NCBI RefSeq assembly: GCF_034043675.1
Contig: NZ_JAXCLA010000007.1
Location: 310,001-374,000, forward strand
Length of the DNA: 64,000 bases
Direction: 5' to 3'
Source: KK5 sp034043675
GTDB lineage: Bacteria; Pseudomonadota; Gammaproteobacteria; Burkholderiales; Burkholderiaceae_C
Under the pieces are notes generated by a model. The model saw only the letters and a program-made list of their open reading frames with translations. It searched no databases and had not been told where the DNA came from. The position numbers and the translations under genes are program-made. Below, in pieces: positions 37,266 through 48,757 of the stretch (its first letter is position 1; every line of letters begins with the position of its first letter).

Positions 37266-38864
37266 TTAGTGCGCACCAGCGCCGCCGCCCGAGGGCGACT
37301 TGGTCTTGTCGGCGAACCACAGCACGACGATGCAGGCGAACAGCACGCCGGCCATCATCAGGAAGCCGTCGTTGTAGGCCATCACGTAGGACTCGCGGCG
37401 GACGATGCGGTCGATGGCCGCGATCGCCTGGCTGCCGGCCGTGGCGGGGTCGATGCCCGCGGCGATGAAGCCTTGCGTCATCTGGTCCAGCCGCGACTGC
37501 GTGGCGTCGGAGAGCAGGCTCACCGCCTCGCCGACACGCTCCGAGTGGAAGTGCTGGCGGTTGGTCAGCATCGTGGCGAGCATGGCGATGCCGATCGAGC
37601 CGCCGAGGTTGCGGGTCATGTTGAACAGGCTGGAGGCCGAGGGCGTGTCCTGCGGCGCGATGCCGTTCATCGCGAAGTTCGACAGGGTCAGCATGATGAA
37701 GGGCTGGCCCAGCGCCCGCACCACCTGCGACCACAGCAGCTCGTCGTAGCCGTAGGAGGCGTCCATGTAGCCGTTCATCAGGCAGGAGATGCCGAACAGC
37801 AGCAGGCCGATCGTGCACATGATGCGGTTGTCGATCTTGGATGAGAGCCGCGCCACGAAGGGCATGATGAACAGCTGCGGCAGGCCGGCCCACATGATCA
37901 CCTCGCCGATCTGCATCGGCGTGTAGTTGGCGATCTGGCCCAGGTACAGCGGCAGCAGGAAGGACGAGCCGTACAGCGCCATGCCCGTCACCGCGGCCAG
38001 GGTGGCGGCCACGAAGAAGTTGCGGCGCAGGTACAGGCGCAGGTTGACGAAGGGCTCCTTGCGCAGCGCGCTGATCGCAATCCAGCCGACCAGGCCGACG
38101 ATGGCCAGCGTGGCGAACAGGCGGATGAAGTTCGAGTCGAACCAGTCCTTCGAGTTGCCTTCTTCCAGGAAGATCGTCAGGCTGCCTAGACCCATCGCCA
38201 TGAAGGCGATGCCGAGCCAGTCGGCGTTGGCGAGCAGCGCCCAGTTGCGGCGGTCCTTGTCCAGGCCGTAGGCGATGCCGGCGATCAGCAGCAGGCCGGG
38301 CACCCAGTTGATGTAGAAGATCGACGGCCAGCCGTAGAGCTCGGACAGGTAGCCGCCCAGGGTCGGGCCCAGCGTGGGCGCCATCGTGGCGGTGAGGCCG
38401 AACAGGGCCATGCCGGTGGCGCGCTTGCTCGGCGGCAGCTTGGCCATCACCAGCGTCATCGCCATCGGGATCAGCGCGCCGCCGGTGAAGCCCTGCATCA
38501 TCCGGAACACGATCATGCTGGGCAGGTTCCAGGCCGCGCCGCAGAGCGTGGAGCATACGAGGAACAGCGCCGTCGTCGAGATCATGTAGGCGCGCAGGCC
38601 GAACACGCGGGCCAGCAGGCCCGTCAGCGGGATCACGACGATCTCGGCGCACAGGTAGGCGGTGGAGATCCAGGAGCCTTCCTCCTGCGTGGCCGACAGG
38701 GTGCCGAGGATGTCCTTCAGCGAGGAGTTGGTGATCTGGATGTCCAGCACCGCCATGAAGGCGCCGAGCAGGCCGGCAGCGACGGCGAACCAGGTGCGCG
38801 CATCGACCTTGGCGTCGTGCGCGGCCAGCATCGGCGCCAGTGCGGCGGAAGAGGAGGAGGCCAT
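37266..38864 (-). CDS. emrB: EmrB/QacA (DHA2) family MFS drug-proton antiporter
   Basis: 532 residues, predicted 14 transmembrane helices. Signatures are MAVLDIQITNSSLKDI (DHA2 motif D1), PLTGLLARVFGLRAYM, FRMMQGFTGGALIPM and GPTLGGYLSELYGWPSIFYI (motif C). A large periplasmic loop before the last helix (VSLLSDATQSRLDQMTQGFI) is typical of EmrB. It works with the EmrA-type adaptor and the NodT-like duct to expel drugs across both membranes. It lies between them in one operon with 15-20 bp spacers. Confidence 0.94.
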   Translation of the reverse strand: MASSSSAALAPMLAAHDAKVDARTWFAVAAGLLGAFMAVLDIQITNSSLKDILGTLSATQEEGSWISTAYLCAEIVVIPLTGLLARVFGLRAYMISTTALFLVCSTLCGAAWNLPSMIVFRMMQGFTGGALIPMAMTLVMAKLPPSKRATGMALFGLTATMAPTLGPTLGGYLSELYGWPSIFYINWVPGLLLIAGIAYGLDKDRRNWALLANADWLGIAFMAMGLGSLTIFLEEGNSKDWFDSNFIRLFATLAIVGLVGWIAISALRKEPFVNLRLYLRRNFFVAATLAAVTGMALYGSSFLLPLYLGQIANYTPMQIGEVIMWAGLPQLFIMPFVARLSSKIDNRIMCTIGLLLFGISCLMNGYMDASYGYDELLWSQVVRALGQPFIMLTLSNFAMNGIAPQDTPSASSLFNMTRNLGGSIGIAMLATMLTNRQHFHSERVGEAVSLLSDATQSRLDQMTQGFIAAGIDPATAGSQAIAAIDRIVRRESYVMAYNDGFLMMAGVLFACIVVLWFADKTKSPSGGGAGAH

Positions 38865-38884
38865 GATGCTCGCGCTCCCGGCGA

Positions 38885-40012
38885 TCAGTTCTTCGATTGA
38901 CGGAGGTCGACTTCGACGATGGCCGACATGCCCGGGGCGAGGCGACCGGCGAGGCGCTTCAGATCGGCGTCGGAGAAGGTCAGCTTGACCGGCACGCGCT
39001 GGACGATCTTCGTGAAGTTGCCGGTGGCGTTGTCGGCGGGCAGCAGCGCGAACTGGTTGCCGGAGGCTGGGGAGAAGCTGTCCAGCTTGGTCTTCAGGTG
39101 CTCGCCGGGCAGTGCGTCGATCGTCACGTCGACTTCCTGTCCGGGCTTCAGGCCGGCCAGCTGCGTTTCCTTGAAGTTGGCGTTGACCCAGACCTTGTCC
39201 TCGACGATGGCGGCGAGCTGCTGGCCCGGCTGCACGCGCGCACCGACCTCGACGCTGCGCTTGCCCAGGCGGCCGGCCACCGGCGCGAAGATCTTGTTGT
39301 ACGAGAGCTGCTGCTCGGCATCCTTGGCCTGCGCCTGCAGCACCTTGATCTGCGCCTTCAGCACCTCGCGGGCCGATTGCGAGGCGCCGATCTGGGCCTG
39401 CGCGGCCTTGACGGCATCCGTCTTCGCGACGACATCGGCCGCGGCGCTGGCGCGCGCGGCAACGGCGGCGTCCAGCTCGGACTTGGCGACGGCCTTCATC
39501 TGCGAGTTGTAGAGCTGGCCGTAGCGCTCAGCGTCCTGGCGGGTGCGCTGGGCCTGGGCCTGAGCCTGCACGACCTGCGCCTGCGCGGCGCTGGCCGAGG
39601 CACGGGCCTGCGCGGTCTGCGCGTCGGCCTGGATCACCTGCTGCTCGACCTGCGCGATCTGCGCGTGGATCTGCTCCAGCTTGACGCGCTGGTCGGCGGG
39701 GTCGAGCTCGGCGATCACGTCGCCCTCCTTGACCCACTGGTTGTCATCGACTGCGACCTTCGTCACCACGCCGGAGATGCGCGCCGAGATCGGGTGCACG
39801 TGGCCAGTGATGTAGGCGTTCTCGGTCTCGACGAAGTTCGTCGCGCGCCAGTACATGCGGCCGCCGACGGCAAGGCCGGCCACGATCAGCACGCCAAGGA
39901 TGACGAAGACGCGCGCCTTGTTCGGCGCAGGAGGAGTGGCCGCCGGGGCCGCGGGAGCCGGAGGAACGGCGGCGGCGGTAGCGGCTTCGGTCTTGGCGCT
40001 TTGGTTTTGCAT
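38885..40012 (-). CDS. emrA: EmrA/HlyD family membrane-fusion protein
   Basis: 375 residues. A cytoplasmic Pro/Ala-rich tail is followed by one transmembrane anchor (VFVILGVLIVAGLAV), a lipoyl/barrel half-motif (AYITGHVHPISARISGVVTK), a long coiled-coil hairpin (about 105-215, rich in Gln/Ala heptads) and a second lipoyl half (FAPVAGRLGKRSVEVGARVQ). It links the inner-membrane pump with the outer-membrane duct. First gene of the efflux operon, with the palindromic TetR site upstream. Confidence 0.94.
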   Translation of the reverse strand: MQNQSAKTEAATAAAVPPAPAAPAATPPAPNKARVFVILGVLIVAGLAVGGRMYWRATNFVETENAYITGHVHPISARISGVVTKVAVDDNQWVKEGDVIAELDPADQRVKLEQIHAQIAQVEQQVIQADAQTAQARASASAAQAQVVQAQAQAQRTRQDAERYGQLYNSQMKAVAKSELDAAVAARASAAADVVAKTDAVKAAQAQIGASQSAREVLKAQIKVLQAQAKDAEQQLSYNKIFAPVAGRLGKRSVEVGARVQPGQQLAAIVEDKVWVNANFKETQLAGLKPGQEVDVTIDALPGEHLKTKLDSFSPASGNQFALLPADNATGNFTKIVQRVPVKLTFSDADLKRLAGRLAPGMSAIVEVDLRQSKN

Positions 40013-40087
40013 GGCGCTGCTTCCTGGAAGAGGGGGAAATGAAATTCGATCGGCGCATTATTTGCGGGCAGGCTCCGCAAGTCAAGA

Positions 40088-40109
40088 AATGAAATCATGT
40101 CATTTCATT
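40088..40109. promoter_or_regulatory. Candidate TetR-family operator between emrA and its regulator
   Basis: A 22-bp palindrome, AATGAAAT-CATGTC-ATTTCATT, sits between the divergent emrA and tetR starts. A third copy of the half-site AATGAAAT occurs at 40038-40045, nearer emrA. It is the obvious binding site for the regulator encoded next to it, giving joint repression of pump and regulator. Binding is inferred. Confidence 0.75.
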
Positions 40110-40134
40110 AAAGAGTGAATTAAAGTCATGGGCC

Positions 40135-40797
40135 ATGGTCACCACTACCACTGCATCGTCGAAGAAGAAGCCCGTGCGCAAGACGGCCGGCCGCCCGCGC
40201 GCGGACGAGGTCGAGGCCCGCGCGGACGAACTGGCCCGCATCGCCGGCAAGCTGTTCCTGGAAAAGGGCTACAGCAAGGTCAGCCTGGAGATGATCGCCC
40301 GCGAGGCGCGCGTGGCGGTGCGCACGATCTACGTGAAGTTCGGCGGCAAGCCGGGCCTGCTCAGCGCGCTGCTATTGGCCAAGCGCGAGAAGTACTTCAG
40401 CGGCCTCGATCTGGCGCAGGATCCGCGGCCCTTGCAGGAAGTGATCGGCGATTTCTCCGCGCGCTTCTATGAGCTGATCTGTTCCGAGGAGGCGCTGGCG
40501 CTGCAGCGCATGCTGGCTGCCGAGTCCTGCACCAACCCCGAATTCGTGCGGACCTTCTTCGAGCAGGGCCCGAACCGGACCCGCGCGACGATCGCCGCCT
40601 ACCTGGACCGGCCCGACGTCCGCGCGCAACTGCGCGAAGACGTGGCGCATGAGCTGCTGCCGGTCTTCCTGATCAACTGCATCCTCGGCGACCAATTGAC
40701 ACTGATGCTGCTGCGCCCGGCGCTGCCGTCGCCGGAGCAGCGCGCGAAGGAGCTCGCGCAGCGGCTCGACCTGTTCTACAAGGCAGTGCTGCGCTGA
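40135..40797 (+). CDS. TetR family transcriptional regulator of the efflux operon
   Basis: 220 residues. A Lys/Thr-rich lead (TASSKKKPVRKTAGRPRADE) precedes the TetR helix-turn-helix, AGKLFLEKGYSKVSLEMIAR then EARVAVRTIYVKFGGKPGLL. The C-terminal half is helical, with a TetR_C-like ligand pocket. Divergent from emrA with a 22-bp palindrome between, so it most likely represses emrA-emrB-nodT and itself until a drug binds. It converges with ppc, stops 3 bp apart. Confidence 0.9.
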   Translation: MVTTTTASSKKKPVRKTAGRPRADEVEARADELARIAGKLFLEKGYSKVSLEMIAREARVAVRTIYVKFGGKPGLLSALLLAKREKYFSGLDLAQDPRPLQEVIGDFSARFYELICSEEALALQRMLAAESCTNPEFVRTFFEQGPNRTRATIAAYLDRPDVRAQLREDVAHELLPVFLINCILGDQLTLMLLRPALPSPEQRAKELAQRLDLFYKAVLR

Positions 40798-40800
40798 GCC

Positions 40801-43698
<2,898 letters not shown>

Positions 43699-43812
43699 GG
43701 CTGTCTCTCTGAAAGTTATGTAACGCAGTTACCGATTTTTGACTTTATCAGTTTCTTCGACCTCGACTGCTGCTCGCCCGGGCGGGATTCTTCGCTGTCT
43801 GATAATCGAAAC

Positions 43813-44733
43813 ATGACAAAAAAGATCACCATCGCCACGCGCGAAAGCCGGCTTGCGCTGTGGCAGGCCGAGCATGTGCGCACGCTCTTGCAAGAACGGG
43901 GCCTGACGGTCGAGCTGCTGGGCATGACGACCCGTGGCGACCAGATCCTGGACCGCACCCTGTCCAAGGTCGGTGGCAAGGGCCTGTTCGTCAAGGAACT
44001 GGAAACGGCGCTGGAGGAAGGCCGCGCGCAACTGGCCGTGCACTCGCTGAAGGACGTGCCGATGGAGCTGCCCGAGGGCTTCGAGCTGGCCGCGATTCTG
44101 GAGCGCGAGGATCCACGCGATGCCTTCGTGTCGCCGCGCTTCGCCAGCCTGGCCGAGCTGCCGCAGGGCGCCGTGGTTGGCACCTCCAGCCTGCGCCGCG
44201 TGGTGCAACTGAAAGCGATGCGCCCGGACCTGCGCATCGAACCGGTGCGCGGCAACCTGGACACGCGGCTGCGCAAGCTCGACGAGGGCGGCTACGACGC
44301 GATCGTGCTGGCCGTGGCGGGCCTCAAGCGGCTGGGCCTGGCGGAACGCATCCGCGCCTGCTTCACGGTGGAGGAGATGATTCCCTGCGCCGGCCAGGGC
44401 GCGCTGGGCATCGAGATCCGCAGCGACGATGCAGCGCTGCGCGAGGCGCTCGCGCCGCTGATCGACCGGCCGACCTGGCTCGCGACGCAGGCCGAGCGCG
44501 CGGTGTCACGCTCTCTCGGTGGCAGTTGCAGCATGCCGCTGGCGGCGCATGCGGTGTGGGCCGGTGATGAGCTGCGGATCGATGTGGCGTTGGGACACCC
44601 GGAAGAAACGGGTCGCACGCTGCTGAAGGCGCAGCTCGGCGCCTTCGTGCGCAGCGACGCGGAGGCTCGCGAACTTGGCGAGCGCGCGGCGCAGGCGCTG
44701 CGCGAGCAGGGCGCCGAGGCCTACCTGGCCTGA
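43813..44733 (+). CDS. hemC: Hydroxymethylbilane synthase (porphobilinogen deaminase)
   Basis: 306 residues. Polymerises four porphobilinogens to hydroxymethylbilane in haem synthesis. Motifs: TRESRLALWQAEHV, GGKGLFVKELE, AVHSLKDVP, GTSSLRR and GNLDTRL, with the dipyrromethane-binding cysteine in SLGGSCSMPLAAHA. No Shine-Dalgarno sequence precedes the ATG; a GATAAT only 6 nt before it might be a -10 making a leaderless mRNA, but no matching -35 is seen. It overlaps hemD by one base. Confidence 0.97.
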   Translation: MTKKITIATRESRLALWQAEHVRTLLQERGLTVELLGMTTRGDQILDRTLSKVGGKGLFVKELETALEEGRAQLAVHSLKDVPMELPEGFELAAILEREDPRDAFVSPRFASLAELPQGAVVGTSSLRRVVQLKAMRPDLRIEPVRGNLDTRLRKLDEGGYDAIVLAVAGLKRLGLAERIRACFTVEEMIPCAGQGALGIEIRSDDAALREALAPLIDRPTWLATQAERAVSRSLGGSCSMPLAAHAVWAGDELRIDVALGHPEETGRTLLKAQLGAFVRSDAEARELGERAAQALREQGAEAYLA

Positions 44734-45524
44734 TGGAGGCCGGCACGCTGGTGCTGACCCGGCCGCGCCAGCAGGCCGGCGAGTGGATCGAGCGCCTGGC
44801 CGCCCAGGGCCTTGCCGCGCGCAGCCTGCCGCTGATCGACGTGACGGCGGCCGATGGCGGCGATGCCGCGAAGGCTTGGTCCTCCCTGCCTGGCGCTGCG
44901 CTGGCCGTTTTCGTCAGCCCCAACGCCGTCGAGCATTTCTTCGCCCATCGATCCGCAGGCGCTTCGTGGCCGGCAGGCACGCTGGCCGCCTGCGTCGGCC
45001 CGGGCAGTGCGCGGGCCTTGCGCGAGGCGGGCGTGCCCGCTGGAGCGATCGTCCAGCCGCCGGCCGATGCGCCGAGCCTCGATTCCGAGCACCTGTGGCC
45101 GCAGCTGGCGGACCTCGATTGGCAGGGGCGCCAGGTGCTGCTGCTGCGTGGCAATGGCGGGCGTGAATGGCTGGCCGAGCGCTTGCGCGAGCGCGGGGCC
45201 ACGGCGACGCCCTTCAGCGTCTACCGCCGTGGGCCGCCGCGTTTCGATGTTCAAGAGCAAGCGCTGTTCGAAGCGATCCTGGCCGCGCCGCGTGACTACG
45301 TCTGGTTGTTCAGCAGCGCGGAGGGCGTGGGCCATCTCGGTGATCTGGCGCCGGCCGCAGCGGACTGGTCGCAGGGTGCATGCATCTGCACGCACGAGCG
45401 CATCGCGGCGGCTGCGCGAGGGCTCGGCTTCACCGCTGTCGCATCCGCGCGACCGGACGCGGCGGCCGTCGCCCAGGCCTTCCGGGCACTGCAAAAGGGC
45501 GACCTACAATCGTTTTCACCGTGA
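44733..45524 (+). CDS. hemD: Uroporphyrinogen-III synthase
   Basis: 263 residues. Converts hydroxymethylbilane to the cyclic type-III porphyrin precursor. As usual the sequence is poorly conserved, but the fold markers LVLTRPRQQAGEWIERL, AVFVSPNAVEHFF, ACVGPGSARALREAG and LLRGNGGREWLAERLRERGA are present. The assignment is firm from its position between hemC and hemX. The TGATG overlap with hemC and a GTGA overlap with hemX indicate coupled translation. Confidence 0.94.
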   Translation: MEAGTLVLTRPRQQAGEWIERLAAQGLAARSLPLIDVTAADGGDAAKAWSSLPGAALAVFVSPNAVEHFFAHRSAGASWPAGTLAACVGPGSARALREAGVPAGAIVQPPADAPSLDSEHLWPQLADLDWQGRQVLLLRGNGGREWLAERLRERGATATPFSVYRRGPPRFDVQEQALFEAILAAPRDYVWLFSSAEGVGHLGDLAPAAADWSQGACICTHERIAAAARGLGFTAVASARPDAAAVAQAFRALQKGDLQSFSP

Positions 45525-46651
45525 GCGATACCTCCTCCAATACGCCAGCGACCGAGACTGTCGCATCCGCCGTGACGCCTTATGCGGCGCACGCCGTCGT
45601 CCCGAGACCCGTGGTGCCGGCCTGGCTGCTGCTTGGTGCGCTGGTGCTGGCCGTGACCTCGGTGGCCGGCCTTGCCGTCGCCTGGCACGGCCTGGACCGC
45701 CAGCGCGCGCTGGAGCAGGAGCTGGTGCGCCGCCAGGACGCCAGCCGTGGCGAGGCCAGCGAGGCACAGGCGCAATCGAAGCAGGCGCAAGACCTGGCAC
45801 GCGATACCGCGGCCAAGGTGGCGCTGCTGGATGCGCGGCTCGCCGAGGTCGCGCTGCAGCGCGGACAGCTGGAGGATCTGATCCAGTCGATGTCCCGCTC
45901 GCGCGACGAGAACATCGTCGTGGACATCGAGGCCTCGGTGCGCGTCGCCGTGCAGCAGACGGTGATCACCGGTAGCGCCGAACCGCTGGTGGCCGCGCTG
46001 AAGCAGGCCGACGACCGGCTGCTGCGCTACAAGCAGCCGCGCTTCGAGGGCATCCGCCGCGCCGTGGCGCGCGATCTGGACCGCATCAAATCGCTCAGCG
46101 TCGTCGACGTATCGACCCTGGCGATCAAGCTCGACGAGGTGGTGCGCCTGCTGGATGACCTGCCGCTGCTGGCCAGCGCCGAGCGCGATGCGCCGGAAGC
46201 TGCGCCGGCCAAGCGCGTCGTCAAGGCGCCGGCCGCCGCGGCATCGGTGCCCGTGGCCGATGGCGAGATGTCGCAGTGGCTGGGCCAGGCGCGCCAGCGC
46301 TGGGACGATGCGGTCAAGCTCGTCTGGGGCGAGACCCGCTCGCTGATTCGCGTGACGCGCATCGATCATCCCGAGGGCATGCTGATCGCGCCGGACCAGA
46401 GCTTCTTCCTGCGCGAGAACCTGAAGCTGCGCCTGCTGAATGCCCGCCTGGCGCTGCTGAGCCGCCAGTTCGACACCGCGCAGTCCGACCTGCGTGACGT
46501 GCAAGAGACGATGGGCCGCTACTTCGACGTGCATTCGCGCAAGGTTGTCGCCGCGACCGAGCTGATGCGTCAGGTCACTGGCCAGGCGCGCCAGATCACC
46601 GTGCCGCGGCCCGACGACACGCTGGCCGCGCTGGCGGCCGCGGGCCGCTGA
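45521..46651 (+). CDS. hemX: HemX family membrane protein
   Basis: 376 residues from GTG 45521, overlapping the hemD stop. A short cytoplasmic tail, one transmembrane helix (VPAWLLLGALVLAVTSVAGL) and a long coiled coil (about 60-130) precede the HemX domain (SQWLGQARQRWDDAVKLVWG, LIRVTRIDHPEGMLIAPDQS). It is often annotated as uroporphyrinogen-III C-methyltransferase but contains no methyltransferase domain. Its biochemical role in haem synthesis is unresolved. It is followed 12 bp later by hemY. Confidence 0.92.
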   Translation: MSDTSSNTPATETVASAVTPYAAHAVVPRPVVPAWLLLGALVLAVTSVAGLAVAWHGLDRQRALEQELVRRQDASRGEASEAQAQSKQAQDLARDTAAKVALLDARLAEVALQRGQLEDLIQSMSRSRDENIVVDIEASVRVAVQQTVITGSAEPLVAALKQADDRLLRYKQPRFEGIRRAVARDLDRIKSLSVVDVSTLAIKLDEVVRLLDDLPLLASAERDAPEAAPAKRVVKAPAAAASVPVADGEMSQWLGQARQRWDDAVKLVWGETRSLIRVTRIDHPEGMLIAPDQSFFLRENLKLRLLNARLALLSRQFDTAQSDLRDVQETMGRYFDVHSRKVVAATELMRQVTGQARQITVPRPDDTLAALAAAGR

Positions 46652-46663
46652 GGGACGCGATCG

Positions 46664-47899
46664 ATGCGCACGATCATCTGGCTGGTACTTCTCTTTGCTT
46701 TTGCCGTCGTCGCGGCGCTGATGCTGGGCAGCAATGACGGCCTCGCCAGCTTCTACTGGAGCGGCTGTCGGCTCGACGTCTCGCTGAACCTCTTTCTGCT
46801 GGTGCTGGTGGGCAGCTGCTTCGCGCTGGTCACCGCGATCAATGCGATCAACTCGCTGATCTCGCTGCCGCGCCGCGCGCGCGAATGGCGCGTGGCCCAG
46901 CGCGAGCGCAGCGCGCAGATGGCGCTGCGCGAGGCGCTGGCCGAGTTCTTCGGCGGCCGCTACAGCCGCGCGCAGAAGGCAGCGCAGAAGGCGCTGAACA
47001 TCCAGTCCGCCACGCCCGAACTGGCGCAGGATCATTCCTTCATGGCGCTGGCCCACCTGATGGCCGCGAGCAGCGCGCACCGCCTGCAGGACCGGCGCCG
47101 GCGCGACGAGCAACTGCAGCTGGCACTCTCGCTGTCCAAGCGCGGCGCGCTGGAGGAGGGCGCCCGGCTGCTGGCGGCCGAGTGGGCACTCGACGACCGC
47201 GATGCCGGCCGTGCGCTCGAACTGCTCGGCGAGCTGACACCAGGCGTGGCCCGCCGCACGCAGGCGCTACGGCTGAAGCTGCAAGCGGCTCGCTTCTCCA
47301 AGCACTCGCTGGAGGCGCTGCGCACGGCGCGCCTGCTGGCCAAACACCAGGGCTTCTCCAAGTCTGCAGCCCAGGGTCTGCTGCGCGCGCTGGCCTTCGA
47401 GGCGCTGGATGCCGCACGCGACGTCGACCAGTTGCGCGCCGCCTGGCTGCAGCTCGACGGTGCCGATCGCCGCGATGCCATCGTCGCTGCCCGTGCTGCG
47501 CAATGTGCCGCGGCACTCGGTGCACCGGAAGACGGCCGCGGCTGGCTGCGTCCGTTCTGGGACGACATCGGCGACCTGCCGGTCGACGAGCGCGCCGCAC
47601 TGGCCGAAGCGCTGGTGCCGGTGCTGCCCGGCGTCGGCGCCGAATGGCTGCAGCGCCTCGAATCGGCGGTGCAACGCTTTCCGCGCGACAAGTACCTCGC
47701 CTATGCGCTGGGCCACGCGCTGGCCGAGCGCCAGCTGTGGGGCAAGGCCCGGCTGATGCTGGAGCAGGTCAGCGACGACCGCGCGATGCCTGTTGCTGCG
47801 CGCCGTCGCAGCTGGCTGAGGCTGGCCGCGTTGGCCGAGCAGGACGGCGACATGGAACGCCGCGCACGCTGCCACGAGGCCGCCGCGCTGCTGGCTTGA
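46664..47899 (+). CDS. hemY: HemY family tetratricopeptide membrane protein
   Basis: 411 residues. Two N-terminal transmembrane helices (IIWLVLLFAFAVVAALML and LFLLVLVGSCFALVTAINA) precede the HemY_N domain and a cytoplasmic TPR-like helical array (about residues 85-400). This is the proteobacterial protein named HemY, not the Bacillus protoporphyrinogen oxidase of the same name. It probably scaffolds haem enzymes. It ends the hemCDXY operon, just before the tRNA-Arg promoter. Confidence 0.92.
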   Translation: MRTIIWLVLLFAFAVVAALMLGSNDGLASFYWSGCRLDVSLNLFLLVLVGSCFALVTAINAINSLISLPRRAREWRVAQRERSAQMALREALAEFFGGRYSRAQKAAQKALNIQSATPELAQDHSFMALAHLMAASSAHRLQDRRRRDEQLQLALSLSKRGALEEGARLLAAEWALDDRDAGRALELLGELTPGVARRTQALRLKLQAARFSKHSLEALRTARLLAKHQGFSKSAAQGLLRALAFEALDAARDVDQLRAAWLQLDGADRRDAIVAARAAQCAAALGAPEDGRGWLRPFWDDIGDLPVDERAALAEALVPVLPGVGAEWLQRLESAVQRFPRDKYLAYALGHALAERQLWGKARLMLEQVSDDRAMPVAARRRSWLRLAALAEQDGDMERRARCHEAAALLA

Positions 47900-47906
47900 G
47901 AAGATC

Positions 47907-47936
47907 TTGCCGGAGCGGAAATTTCCATGCTATAGT
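47907..47936 (+). promoter_or_regulatory. Promoter of the first tRNA-Arg gene
   Basis: TTGCCG (47907-47912) and TATAGT (47931-47936) separated by 18 bp, ending 10 bp before the tRNA. The second tRNA copy has the same TATAGT at 48477-48482 with TTCGGA 17 bp upstream. Confidence 0.7.
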
Positions 47937-47946
47937 GCAAGGCTTC

Positions 47947-48023
47947 GCGGCTGTAGCTCAGTTGGATAGAGTACTTGGCTACGAACCAAGGGGTCGTGGG
48001 TTCGAATCCTGCCAGCCGCACCA
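47947..48023 (+). tRNA. tRNA-Arg (anticodon ACG), copy 1
   Basis: 77 nt with encoded CCA. Acceptor stem GCGGCTG/CAGCCGC, D-arm with AGTTGGATA, anticodon stem CTTGG/CCAAG around loop CTACGAA (anticodon ACG, read as ICG), and T-loop TTCGAAT. It reads CGU, CGC and CGA codons after A-to-I editing. Confidence 0.98.
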
Positions 48024-48039
48024 TAAAAAGAAGAGTCGA

Positions 48040-48071
48040 CGGGTCAGATGCGCAAGCGTCTGGCCCGTTTT
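48040..48071 (+). terminator. Intrinsic terminator of tRNA-Arg copy 1
   Basis: Stem CGGGTCAGATGC (48040-48051) pairs with GCGTCTGGCCCG (48056-48067) through two wobbles and a GCAA tetraloop, then TTTT. Confidence 0.85.
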
Positions 48072-48139
48072 CCGTTTCTGGGTGCCTCGAGGCACCCGAA
48101 TTGCCAGAGCGAACGCATCTGATCCCGATCGAGGTTCGT

Positions 48140-48418
48140 ATGGCATCCATTTCCCCTGAGACGAAAGTCGGCTCGAAGCGCCGCGCCAATGGCTCCGACG
48201 ACGTGCAGTTGCCGCACGAGCGCGATGAGTCGGTCGGTGCGGACTCCACCTCCCGCCAGGGCACCGGCGCTGCAGGCGAGAAGCAACGCTGCATTGGCCG
48301 GCAGGCGGCCGACGATCTGCAGCAAGGGCAGGTCGACACGGACCTGCACGCGACGCCCGGCCTGGATGCCGAGAGGCGCGGCAGGATTGCAGGCCCTCCC
48401 GCCAAACGCAGCCGTTGA
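48140..48418 (+). CDS. Small hydrophilic hypothetical protein between the tRNA copies
   Basis: 92 residues from ATG 48140 with GAGG 6-7 nt upstream. Very polar and without signal or membrane segment. It includes VQLPHERDESVG and, near the C-terminus, DDLQQGQVDTDLHATPGLD, a layout I associate with small uncharacterised Burkholderiales proteins (LPHERD ... DTD). This resemblance is from memory. The frame extends upstream into the tRNA, which cannot be coding. Probable but unproven gene; function unknown. Confidence 0.55.
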   Translation: MASISPETKVGSKRRANGSDDVQLPHERDESVGADSTSRQGTGAAGEKQRCIGRQAADDLQQGQVDTDLHATPGLDAERRGRIAGPPAKRSR

Positions 48419-48492
48419 GCTGCGGCCCGGCTGCAATATTTATCCGAGTTTCATTCGGAGCCCGCAAAGCTCATGCTATAGTGCAAGGCTTC

Positions 48493-48569
48493 GCGGCTGT
48501 AGCTCAGTTGGATAGAGTACTTGGCTACGAACCAAGGGGTCGTGGGTTCGAATCCTGCCAGCCGCACCA
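48493..48569 (+). tRNA. tRNA-Arg (anticodon ACG), copy 2
   Basis: Identical in all 77 positions to the copy at 47947-48023, including encoded CCA, and with the same TATAGT promoter element 10 bp upstream. Confidence 0.98.
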
Positions 48570-48587
48570 GAAAAAGAAGAGAAATCA

Positions 48588-48619
48588 CGGGTCAGATGCG
48601 CAAGCGTCTGACCCGTTTT
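48588..48619 (+). terminator. Intrinsic terminator of tRNA-Arg copy 2
   Basis: Stem CGGGTCAGATGC (48588-48599) with GCGTCTGACCCG (48604-48615), GCAA tetraloop, then TTTTC. One wobble pair only, slightly stronger than copy 1. Confidence 0.87.
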
Positions 48620-48757
48620 CCGTTCTACGCGTGCTCCTTTTCTCCGCCTGCTCATCTGGACGATGACGGGCCCCCTCAGTCGAGGGGAGGAAATGGTTTG
48701 CGTGCAACACGAGCGCCACCAGATGCGGGTAGAACTGGGGCCAAGGAGAAGTTCACG

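Larger units (their letters stand above)
47926..48622. repeat. Duplicated tRNA cassette (two direct copies about 546 bp apart)
   Basis: Copy 1 spans 47926-48075 and copy 2 spans 48472-48622. Each contains CATGCTATAGTGCAAGGCTTC, the full tRNA, an A-rich leader and the same terminator hairpin. The copies differ only at a few bases after the tRNA (AGAGTCGACGGG versus AGAGAAATCACGGG, and one stem base). Confidence 0.9.

Noticed and set aside
47975..48139. Coding extension through tRNA copy 1 into the small hypothetical gene
   Set aside because: The extension begins inside the tRNA and includes its terminator; an internal ATG at 48140 has a ribosome site.
47979..48467. Minus-strand frames across the spacer between the two tRNA copies
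   Set aside because: They include antisense tRNA sequence and have neither ribosome site nor motif.
47947..48569. Genomic-island attachment sites at the tRNA-Arg pair
   Set aside because: Identity covers promoter, whole tRNA and terminator rather than a short 3' segment, and no integrase is nearby.
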